64,000 nt of DNA from contig NZ_WIWC01000017.1 of NCBI RefSeq assembly GCF_009600315.1, forward strand, positions 31,103 through 95,102. The letters are read 5' to 3'. The notes beneath the pieces are model-generated. The model was not told the DNA's origin and did no database searches. It saw nothing but the letters and a program-made list of their open reading frames with translations. Shown one piece after another: positions 56,762-64,000 of this stretch. The first letter of the stretch is position 1. Every line of letters starts with the position of its first letter. The position numbers and the translations under genes were made by a program. Origin of the DNA: Pseudomonas helleri. GTDB taxonomy: Bacteria > Pseudomonadota > Gammaproteobacteria > Pseudomonadales > Pseudomonadaceae.

Positions 56762-59392
56762 ATGACCGATATTGATGCACGCTTGCGCGATGATGTTCAC
56801 CTGTTGGGTGAGCTGTTGGGTAATACGATTCGTGACCAATACGGCGACGCATTTCTCGCCAAGATCGAGCGGATTCGCCAAGGCGCCAAAGCTGACCGAC
56901 GCGGCACCACCGGTGAGGAGTTGAGCGAGATTCTGGGCGCCTTGAGCGACGATGAAGTGCTGCCCGTGGCGCGGGCGTTCAACCAGTTTTTGAACCTGGC
57001 CAATATCGCCGAGCAATACGAACTCATCCACCGCCGTGAAGAAGGTCAGGCCCAGCCCTTTGAAGCACTGGTGTTGCCTCAGTTGCTTAATCGTCTGCTG
57101 GCGGAAGGGCATAAACCCGAGGCGCTGGCGCGGCAAGTCAGTCGCCTTGAAATCGAGTTGGTGCTGACGGCGCACCCCACCGAAGTGACACGGCGTACGT
57201 TGATTCAAAAGTACGACGCGATTGCCGAACAGCTGGCGGCTCAAGATCACCGTGATCTGACCCTTGCCGAAAAATCCGAGATTGAACAACGCTTGCAACG
57301 GCTCATTGCCGAAGCGTGGCACACCGAGGAAATTCGCCGCACCCGGCCAACCCCTATTGATGAAGCCAAGTGGGGCTTTGCGGTGATCGAGCATTCACTG
57401 TGGCACGCAGTCCCCCATATGTTGCGCAAGGCAGACAAAGCGCTGCATGCGGCCACCGGCCTGCATTTGCCGCTGGAGGCCGCACCGATCCGTTTTGCTT
57501 CCTGGATGGGCGGCGACCGCGATGGCAACCCAAATGTCACGGCCAGCGTGACCCGCGAAGTGCTCTTGCTGGCTCGCTGGATGGCCGCTGATTTGTACCT
57601 GCGCGACATCAATAAACTGGCGGCCGACCTGTCGATGCAACAGGCGACGCCACAACTGCTGGCGCTGGCGGGGGAGAGTGCCGAGCCGTATCGTGCGGTA
57701 TTGAAACAACTGCGTGAACGCTTGCGGGCCACCCGCAATTGGGCGCATAGCGCGTTGAACAGCACGCAAGGTCCGGGGCCTGACGTGCTGCATGACAACC
57801 GTGACCTGCTGGGGCCATTGCAGCTTTGTTATCAATCGCTGCACGCCTGCGGCATGGGCGTGATTGCTGACGGGCCGTTACTCGATTGCTTGCGCCGCGC
57901 CGTGACCTTCGGCCTGTTTCTGGTGCGCCTTGATGTGCGTCAGGATGCGGCCAGGCACACTTCGGCTATGACAGAAATCACCGACTACCTCGGTCTGGGC
58001 CGCTATGAAGACTGGGACGAGGATGCACGTCTTATCTTTCTGTTGCGCGAGCTGAGTAACCGCCGCCCGTTGTTGCCCGGTTACTTCAAGCCCAGTGCAG
58101 ACACCGCTGAAGTGCTTGCCACATGCCGCGAAGTGGCGGCGGCCCCGTCAGCGTCTTTGGGTTCGTACGTCATTTCGATGGCAGGCTCGGCCTCGGATGT
58201 GCTGGCGGTGCAACTGCTGCTCAAAGAGGCTGGGCTTGAGCGTCCGATACGCGTTGTGCCTTTGTTTGAAACCTTGGCTGACCTCGACAACGCCGGGCCT
58301 GTGATTGAGCAATTGTTGCTGTTGCCGGGTTATCGGGCGCACCTGCAAGGGCCGCAAGAAGTCATGATTGGTTACTCCGATTCGGCCAAAGATGCGGGCA
58401 CCACGGCAGCCGCCTGGGCGCAATATCGGGCACAGGAAGCGCTGGTTAATATCTGCCGCGAGCAAGGCGTTGAACTGCTGTTGTTCCATGGCCGTGGTGG
58501 CACCGTGGGGCGTGGCGGCGGCCCGGCGCACGCCGCAATCCTGTCGCAGCCGCCCGGCTCGGTAGCAGGGCGATTCCGCACCACCGAACAGGGCGAAATG
58601 ATCCGTTTCAAGTTCGGCCTGCCGGACATTGCCGAGCAAAATCTCAACTTGTACCTGGCGGCAGTGCTCGAAGCCACGTTACTTCCGCCACCTCTTCCAG
58701 AGCCAGGCTGGCGGACGTTGATGGATGAATTGGCGGCCGACGGGGTCAAGGCTTACCGTGGCGTGGTGCGGGATAATCCGCAGTTTGTCGAGTACTTCCG
58801 CCAGTCCACTCCCGAGCAGGAATTGGGCCGCTTGCCGCTGGGCAGCCGCCCCGCCAAGCGTCGCGCAGGCGGCATTGAAAGCCTGCGGGCCATCCCGTGG
58901 ATTTTTGGCTGGACCCAGACCCGTCTGATGTTGCCCGCCTGGCTCGGCTGGGAAACAGCGCTGAGTCAGGCATTGGCGCGCGGTGAAGGTGAGCAGTTGG
59001 CGCGCATGCGTGAGCAGTGGCCGTTCTTCCGCACGCGTATCGACATGCTGGAAATGGTGCTGGCCAAAGCAGACGCTGACATTGCCCGGCTCTATGACGA
59101 GCGTTTGGTGTCGGCCGAGTTGCTGCCATTGGGTGTGCAGCTGCGCGACTTATTGTCGCAGGCGTGTTCCGTGGTGTTGGGTTTGACCGGCCAGTCGCAG
59201 TTAATGGCGCATAGCCCCGAGACACTGGAATTTATCCGTTTGCGCAATACCTACCTTGACCCTCTTCATCTGTTGCAGGCCGAACTTCTGGCCCGTTCGC
59301 GACGCCAGGAAGCCTCCCAGGACAGCCCTCTGGAACAAGCGTTGCTGGTCACTGTGGCCGGGATTGCTGCGGGCTTGCGCAATACAGGGTAA
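56762..59392 (+). CDS. ppc: Phosphoenolpyruvate carboxylase
   Basis: Ppc carboxylates PEP with bicarbonate to oxaloacetate, replenishing the TCA cycle. 876 residues. Catalytic His138 ([13 protein letters not shown]), the [10 protein letters not shown] lysine segment, and the glycine-rich [13 protein letters not shown] loop are intact; the C-terminus ends in [10 protein letters not shown], as in the family. The ATG at 56762 has GGAG upstream and gives the usual [12 protein letters not shown] start. No allosteric site can be confirmed from sequence. Confidence 0.98.
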   Translation: MTDIDARLRDDVHLLGELLGNTIRDQYGDAFLAKIERIRQGAKADRRGTTGEELSEILGALSDDEVLPVARAFNQFLNLANIAEQYELIHRREEGQAQPFEALVLPQLLNRLLAEGHKPEALARQVSRLEIELVLTAHPTEVTRRTLIQKYDAIAEQLAAQDHRDLTLAEKSEIEQRLQRLIAEAWHTEEIRRTRPTPIDEAKWGFAVIEHSLWHAVPHMLRKADKALHAATGLHLPLEAAPIRFASWMGGDRDGNPNVTASVTREVLLLARWMAADLYLRDINKLAADLSMQQATPQLLALAGESAEPYRAVLKQLRERLRATRNWAHSALNSTQGPGPDVLHDNRDLLGPLQLCYQSLHACGMGVIADGPLLDCLRRAVTFGLFLVRLDVRQDAARHTSAMTEITDYLGLGRYEDWDEDARLIFLLRELSNRRPLLPGYFKPSADTAEVLATCREVAAAPSASLGSYVISMAGSASDVLAVQLLLKEAGLERPIRVVPLFETLADLDNAGPVIEQLLLLPGYRAHLQGPQEVMIGYSDSAKDAGTTAAAWAQYRAQEALVNICREQGVELLLFHGRGGTVGRGGGPAHAAILSQPPGSVAGRFRTTEQGEMIRFKFGLPDIAEQNLNLYLAAVLEATLLPPPLPEPGWRTLMDELAADGVKAYRGVVRDNPQFVEYFRQSTPEQELGRLPLGSRPAKRRAGGIESLRAIPWIFGWTQTRLMLPAWLGWETALSQALARGEGEQLARMREQWPFFRTRIDMLEMVLAKADADIARLYDERLVSAELLPLGVQLRDLLSQACSVVLGLTGQSQLMAHSPETLEFIRLRNTYLDPLHLLQAELLARSRRQEASQDSPLEQALLVTVAGIAAGLRNTG

Positions 59393-59410
59393 GCCACCCG
59401 GTGGCGTCTG

Positions 59411-59452
59411 GGCGCCGCAGTCCCATGCTGTTTTGAGCGGGAATGCGGCGCC
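59411..59452 (+). terminator. Strong hairpin after ppc, possible terminator
   Basis: GGCGCCGCA and TGCGGCGCC (9 bp) extended by TCCC/GGGA around a loop, 18 bases after the ppc stop; no U-run follows. The remaining 210 bases to adk contain no gene. TTGACG at 59585 may belong to an adk promoter, but no good -10 box accompanies it. Confidence 0.4.
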
Positions 59453-59597
59453 GGTGTGGCACTTTATTGCGGGTTGTACCCTGTGACACCAGGCCGCAAG
59501 GGTGCATTTACTAGTGTTTTTTCCTACTTTGGCCCGCTTGTGTGGGCCGGGACGGCTGTGTATCTTGGTCAGCCCTTGGCCGTTTTGACGACCATAA

Positions 59598-60314
<717 letters not shown>

Positions 60315-60334
60315 TAAGTCGTTTTTGCTTGGTG

Positions 60335-60366
60335 ACAACAGCCCGCTTGCGGGCTGTTGTTGTTTA
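60335..60366 (+). terminator. Intrinsic terminator after adk
   Basis: CAACAGCCCGC-TTGC-GGGCTGTTG followed by TTGTTT, 21 bases after the adk stop. Confidence 0.85.
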
Positions 60367-60409
60367 TACTGCTGCACTTTTTCCACTTTTGATTTTGACG
60401 GGAACACCG

Positions 60410-61087
60410 ATGAGCACCTTGCTGGCCCTGGATACCGCGACTGAAGCTTGCTCTGTTGCCTTGCTGCACGATGGCAAGGTCACGAGCCACTACGAGGTGA
60501 TCCCGCGCCTGCATGCGCAAAAGCTGCTGCCGATGATCAAAGACCTGCTGGCCGAGGCCGGTGTCGAGTTGTCAGCGGTGGATGCGATTGCCTTTGGTCG
60601 CGGGCCGGGCGCCTTTACCGGTGTGCGCATCGCCATTGGCGTGGTGCAGGGTCTGGCTTTCGCGCTGGAGCGTCCGGTGTTGCCGATCTCCAACCTGGCG
60701 GTACTGGCACAGCGGGCCTTTCGCGAGCATGGCGCGACTCAGGTGGCGTCGGCAATTGATGCGCGCATGGACGAAGTGTACTGGGGCTGCTATCGCGAGC
60801 AGGCCGGTGAAATGTGCCTGGCCGGTGTCGAGGCGGTATTGCCGCCCGAAGTAGCTGCATTGCCGGTTGACGCCAGTGGTGAGTGGTTTGGCGCGGGCAC
60901 CGGCTGGGGGTATGCCGAGCGCTTGAGCCTCAAGCCTTACGCGATGGACGCGGGCATGCTGCCCCATGCTGAAGACCTGCTGACGCTGGCGCGTTTTGCC
61001 TGGGCGCGTGGTGAAGCCATTCGCGCCGATGACGCGCAACCGGTGTACCTGCGTGACAAGGTAGCGACCCCAAAAGCCCGGCCGTAA
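60410..61087 (+). CDS. tsaB: tRNA t6A modification protein TsaB (YeaZ)
   Basis: TsaB, with TsaD, TsaE and TsaC, adds threonylcarbamoyl to A37 of ANN-decoding tRNAs; it is a non-catalytic ASKHA-fold partner of TsaD. 225 residues: LLALDTATEACSVALL, HAQKLLPMI, and FGRGPGAFTGVRIAIGVVQG are diagnostic. The ATG at 60410 gives the family N-terminus; upstream codons read through the adk terminator. Confidence 0.95.
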   Translation: MSTLLALDTATEACSVALLHDGKVTSHYEVIPRLHAQKLLPMIKDLLAEAGVELSAVDAIAFGRGPGAFTGVRIAIGVVQGLAFALERPVLPISNLAVLAQRAFREHGATQVASAIDARMDEVYWGCYREQAGEMCLAGVEAVLPPEVAALPVDASGEWFGAGTGWGYAERLSLKPYAMDAGMLPHAEDLLTLARFAWARGEAIRADDAQPVYLRDKVATPKARP

Positions 61088-61188
61088 CCCGGTCGATAGG
61101 CGTGCGCTCGCAGGCGTGCCATTAGGGCGTATTTGCTAACTTCGGCCAACGCCGCTAAATTGCCGTTATCGCTCCCGAGCATGCAGTC

Positions 61189-61485
61189 ATGCGCATAGAC
61201 GGCTTTTCCTCTCAGTCTTACCCCATCAAGCGCAAGCCGCGTAAAGGCCAAACGCTGATTGATGAGTCGGTGGACGACTCCGACTCGACGTTTGAAAGTG
61301 CCCCCCAAGCCACTCGAACATCACCTTCAGGCGAGCCTGTCAGTCAGCTCCCAGTCCGTTCGCAAGACATGATTTTCCAGCGCGGCATGAGTAAAAATGC
61401 CGCCAGTGCATTGGCCAGCTACCTGACCACGGCAGGTTTTGTCGATTGGGAAATAGAAGTGCTGGGGCTGGACCTGTACATTTAA
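61189..61485 (+). CDS. Small conserved-type hypothetical protein
   Basis: 98 residues, no signal peptide. The N-terminal half is basic then acidic and probably disordered (KRKPRKGQTL, DESVDDSDSTFES); the C-terminal half looks folded (NAASALASYLTTAGFVDWEI). It starts 5 bases before the end of a short gap and ends 4 bases before the DUF72 gene, likely co-transcribed with it. The position between tsaB and the DUF72 gene is the same in relatives; function unknown. Confidence 0.72.
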   Translation: MRIDGFSSQSYPIKRKPRKGQTLIDESVDDSDSTFESAPQATRTSPSGEPVSQLPVRSQDMIFQRGMSKNAASALASYLTTAGFVDWEIEVLGLDLYI

Positions 61486-61489
61486 GGGC

Positions 61490-62359
61490 ATGAATGATGC
61501 CCCTCTGCCTTATTACCTTGGTTGCCCGTCCTGGAGTGAAAACGCCTGGCGCGAAGGCCTGTACCCACACAATGCCCGACCAGCCGATTTTTTAAGCCTG
61601 TACGCGCAAGTCTTCAATGCGGTTGAAGGCAACACGACCTTCTATGCCCGTCCTGCACCTGCCACGGTAGCGCGTTGGGTGCAAAGCTTGCCGGAGCACT
61701 TCCGGTTTACCGCCAAATTCCCCCGGGATATCAGTCATGGCGCAGATTTACGCCAGCAACTTCATGCCGCCCAAGATTTCCTGCACCTGTTGCAGCCCTT
61801 GGGAACGCGTGTGGCGCCACTTTGGCTGCAACTGCCGGCCAGTTTCGGGCCGCAGCGTTTGGCCGAGCTGGTGAGCTTCATAGACGCGCTTGAGCGACCC
61901 TTGGCCATCGAAGTGCGTCACCCGGAATTCTTTGCGAAGGGCGATGCCGAAAAGCGGCTTAATCGATTGCTGATGGACCGTGGAGTCGAGCGCATTTGCC
62001 TGGATTCACGGGCGCTGTTCAGTTGCACTTCCACTGACCCCGCCGTGCTTCACGCCCAAGCGAAAAAACCCAGGGTGCCGCCACGTCCGGCCGCTTTCAC
62101 GCATTTTCCGCAGGTACGCTTTATTGGTCGGCCGGAGCTGGAGGCCAACGATCCGTATTTGATCCCGTGGGTTGAAAAAGTAGCGGGCTGGATCGAGGAG
62201 GGACGTACCCCTTACGTGTTTCTACACACCCCCGACAATCATCGAGCACCCGAGTTGGCGCGACGCTTTCATCAACAGTTGAGCGATCGATTACCCGGCT
62301 TGCCTGCGTTACCCCAGTTATCCCCGCCGCAAACGAGCGAGCAGTTGGGACTGCTTTAG
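61490..62359 (+). CDS. DUF72 domain protein
   Basis: 289 residues with a TIM-barrel-like DUF72 fold. Diagnostic parts are YYLGCPSWSENAWREGLYP at the N-terminus, FNAVEGNTTFYARPAPATVA, FTAKFPRDISH and LAIEVRHPEFF. The biochemical role of DUF72 proteins is not known. The gene's stop overlaps that of the convergent gene at 62356 within TTAG. Confidence 0.9.
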   Translation: MNDAPLPYYLGCPSWSENAWREGLYPHNARPADFLSLYAQVFNAVEGNTTFYARPAPATVARWVQSLPEHFRFTAKFPRDISHGADLRQQLHAAQDFLHLLQPLGTRVAPLWLQLPASFGPQRLAELVSFIDALERPLAIEVRHPEFFAKGDAEKRLNRLLMDRGVERICLDSRALFSCTSTDPAVLHAQAKKPRVPPRPAAFTHFPQVRFIGRPELEANDPYLIPWVEKVAGWIEEGRTPYVFLHTPDNHRAPELARRFHQQLSDRLPGLPALPQLSPPQTSEQLGLL

Positions 62360-62976
62360 GCGGCCAAACGCAGGTTGTTGATGATCAATGGGCGTGCCCA
62401 GCCCATATCGAAGTCCATCGCCCGCTGCTGCTCGATCAGCGTCAGTGGGTCGTAAGGCTCGGCAGGCTTGTCGAGCAAATCCAGCTCGAACTCGGCAATG
62501 GGAAGGTGTAAAGGTCGAGGCACAGGAGCCGGGCCGGGATCGGGCAGAGGATGACCGAAAGCCATAACGATAGGGCGTACCCAGGTGGTGGTGAAATCCT
62601 GCTGATGTTGTTGCTCGATAATTGCTTCGGGTGGCCAAGGTGTGGCGGGCGGCGGTAACAAGTCCAGCTCAAATTCGGCGATGGGTAAAAACAAGGCTTC
62701 TGGCGGTTGCCGCTCTGTATCCTCAACCTCGCACTGACGCTGGGTCACGATAGTGCCCAATACCTCACTGCCGCCTTGAGGCTCAAGGTTGTCATCCGCG
62801 GCCAGTGGCTCGCTCCCCGTCGCCGCTACGTCTTGGGTTGTGCCCTGTTCGGCCAACGCCTGGGCGTAGAAGTCCTTCCACAGGTGATTGACGCTGCCCG
62901 TGATCTGCGAGTTGTGCCGGCCAAAGTCGCCAATCGGGGCGATAAAGCCAATAGATGTGGAATGAATGTCTGACAT
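62356..62976 (-). CDS. Hypothetical protein with a duplicated 42-residue unit
   Basis: 206 residues. Residues 97-138 and 158-199 are a duplication: both begin LPIAEFELDLL, continue with a Pro-rich spacer and IEQQ...DF, and end with W-x-RP-hydrophobic residues (24 of 42 identical by eye). The linker is proline-rich; the first 95 residues are probably disordered apart from a HLWKDFYAQALAEQ helix. No family is recognised. It sits between the DUF72 and rsmJ genes and is transcribed opposite to both. Confidence 0.8.
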   Translation of the reverse strand: MSDIHSTSIGFIAPIGDFGRHNSQITGSVNHLWKDFYAQALAEQGTTQDVAATGSEPLAADDNLEPQGGSEVLGTIVTQRQCEVEDTERQPPEALFLPIAEFELDLLPPPATPWPPEAIIEQQHQQDFTTTWVRPIVMAFGHPLPDPGPAPVPRPLHLPIAEFELDLLDKPAEPYDPLTLIEQQRAMDFDMGWARPLIINNLRLAA

Positions 62977-63069
62977 AGCTCTCGGTCGACGCCCAGCTCT
63001 GGCAAAATGCCGGATATTTCATTTATCGGCAGCGTTTGCCGATCATTAAATTTTTGAGCGTGTTTTTAG

Positions 63070-63852
63070 ATGATTGAGCAAGCAGCGGGCTGTCGTATCA
63101 AAGTCGAAGCATTGGGCGAGGCGTATCAGGCCTTGGCCGAGCAGTGGGCTGAACGTCTGGTTCTGCCCTTGGACGAGGCGCAAGCCGACTTTGCGTTGCA
63201 GGTCGGGGAGCAAGGTTTGCAGCTGCAGCAGCTGGGTCCTGATGCGCCGGGGCCGGTGCGGGTTGATTTTGTCGAAGGCGGTGCGGCTCACCGTCGTTTG
63301 TTTGGCGGTGGCACGGGGCAAATGATTGCCAAGGCTGTCGGCATTCAGCAAGGCGTTCGCCCACGGGTGCTGGACGCCACGGCGGGCTTGGGTAAGGACG
63401 CCTTTGTGTTGGCCAGCCTGGGTTGCGAAATGAGCCTGATTGAGCGTCAGCCATTGATTGGTGCGTTGCTGGAGGATGGTCTGGCGCGCGGTTTGGATGA
63501 CGCGCAGGTGGCGCCGATTGTGTCGCGCATGCGTTTGCTCAAAGGCAACTCGATTGACGTGATGCGCAACTGGGAAGGCGAGCCGCCGCAGGTGATTTAC
63601 CTTGATCCAATGTTTCCGCACCGTGAGAAAACGGCATTGGTGAAGAAAGAGATGCGTCTGTTCAGGCCCTTGGTGGGGGATGACAACGACGCGCCAGCGT
63701 TGCTTGAGGCGGCCTTGGCCTTGGCGAGTCATCGGGTTGTGGTTAAGCGGCCGCGCAAGGCGCCGTGTATTGCCGGGCCCAAGCCGAGCCATGCATTGGA
63801 GGGTAAATCGAGCCGTTATGATATTTATCCGAAAAAAGCGTTGAAGCCTTAA
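63070..63852 (+). CDS. rsmJ: 16S rRNA (guanine-1516-N2)-methyltransferase RsmJ
   Basis: RsmJ methylates G1516 of 16S rRNA with SAM. 260 residues, a Rossmann methyltransferase: [19 protein letters not shown] (SAM-binding motif I) and the catalytic [11 protein letters not shown] motif, followed by [17 protein letters not shown] 63070 is the first good start; it lies 93 bases after the divergent hypothetical gene. A disrupted REP lies just downstream. Confidence 0.94.
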   Translation: MIEQAAGCRIKVEALGEAYQALAEQWAERLVLPLDEAQADFALQVGEQGLQLQQLGPDAPGPVRVDFVEGGAAHRRLFGGGTGQMIAKAVGIQQGVRPRVLDATAGLGKDAFVLASLGCEMSLIERQPLIGALLEDGLARGLDDAQVAPIVSRMRLLKGNSIDVMRNWEGEPPQVIYLDPMFPHREKTALVKKEMRLFRPLVGDDNDAPALLEAALALASHRVVVKRPRKAPCIAGPKPSHALEGKSSRYDIYPKKALKP

Positions 63853-63854
63853 AG

Positions 63855-63924
63855 CCCCTCACCCTAGCCCTCTCCCGGAGGGAGAGGGGACTAAAGGCAA
63901 GTCAGCTCCCTCTCCCTCCGGGAG
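63855..63924. repeat. REP-type repeat, family A (copy 4, interrupted)
   Basis: The left arm CCCCTCACCCTAGCCCTCTC... and half of the right arm (CCCTCTCCCTCCGGGAG) are present. The right arm stops abruptly at 63924, where the complete copies continue AGGG(T/C)T.GGGTGAGGG. Confidence 0.85.
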
Positions 63925-64000
63925 TGTATGGACCGGGGACATCGCGAACAGAATGTTCGGAGACATAGCGAACACTTTTTAATACGACACATTGAGCCCT
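63925..64000 (+). mobile_element. Probable end of an insertion sequence (cut by window edge)
   Basis: Foreign sequence begins TGTATGGACCGGGGACATCG exactly where the REP is broken, and carries two near-identical direct units, GGGGACATCGCGAACA (63935) and GGAGACATAGCGAACA (63959). Such subterminal repeats are known from IS481-type ends, but the family is uncertain without the transposase, which would lie to the right. Confidence 0.5.

Overview
The window is a contiguous stretch of a Pseudomonas chromosome. The lineage looks like the P. fluorescens/P. fragi side of the genus, from protein similarity recalled from memory and from three abundant families of paired palindromic repeats. Gene order follows the Pseudomonas core backbone: era-recO-pdxJ; mltF/purL; purT; ffh; rpsP-rimM-trmD-rplS; xerD-dsbC-hom-thrC; recJ; the Wsp operon; prfB-lysS; ppc; adk; tsaB; rsmJ. 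No rRNA, tRNA, CRISPR array or complete mobile element was found. The only sign of a mobile element is what looks like one end of an insertion sequence, running off the right edge inside a repeat.

Layout. 1-2.4 kb: end of the era operon (ribosome assembly GTPase, recombination mediator, vitamin B6 synthesis). 2.5-16.6 kb: cell-wall enzymes (MltF, an L,D-transpeptidase), purine synthesis (PurL, PurT), two divergent Nudix hydrolases, a gamma-carbonic-anhydrase-like protein, transporters and a short CorC-like protein. 16.7-20.9 kb: the signal recognition particle GTPase and the rpsP-rimM-trmD-rplS translation operon. 20.9-27.6 kb: cation/proton antiporter, XerD recombinase, DsbC isomerase, then threonine synthesis (hom, thrC). 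27.6-32.6 kb: a more variable block with a BvgS-like periplasmic sensor that stops after its PAS domain, a lone receiver domain, a periplasmic solute-binding protein and a CoA-transferase. 32.7-37.2 kb: YaeQ, RecJ, an Old Yellow Enzyme and a TerB-like protein.

37.5-45.9 kb holds the complete Wsp surface-sensing chemosensory operon (wspA-B-C-D-E-F-R). Every junction overlaps, and the operon ends in the WspR diguanylate cyclase with intact GGEEF and RxxD sites, so the locus should control cyclic-di-GMP and attachment. Between wspR and prfB lies an accessory insertion (46.0-48.2 kb): a DUF6124 gene with a long hairpin-rich leader, an AT-rich EamA/DMT transporter, and AT-rich DNA with a possible cysteine-rich mini-protein. 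48.3-63.9 kb returns to backbone: prfB with its programmed frameshift, lysS, a TetR regulator, a lipoprotein, a DUF1704 metallopeptidase-like protein, a lipoprotein hydrolase, an envelope lipoprotein pair with an AlgU-type promoter, ppc, adk, tsaB, a DUF72 protein, a protein with a duplicated 42-residue unit, and rsmJ.

The most unusual items are the output-less sensor/receiver pair at 27.6-30.3 kb, the structured leader upstream of the DUF6124 gene, the duplicated-motif protein at 62.4-63.0 kb, an SPF-to-SPY change in release factor 2, and a REP element interrupted at the right edge. Start codons were chosen from ribosome-binding sites and family lengths; family names come from motif recognition, not database searches.
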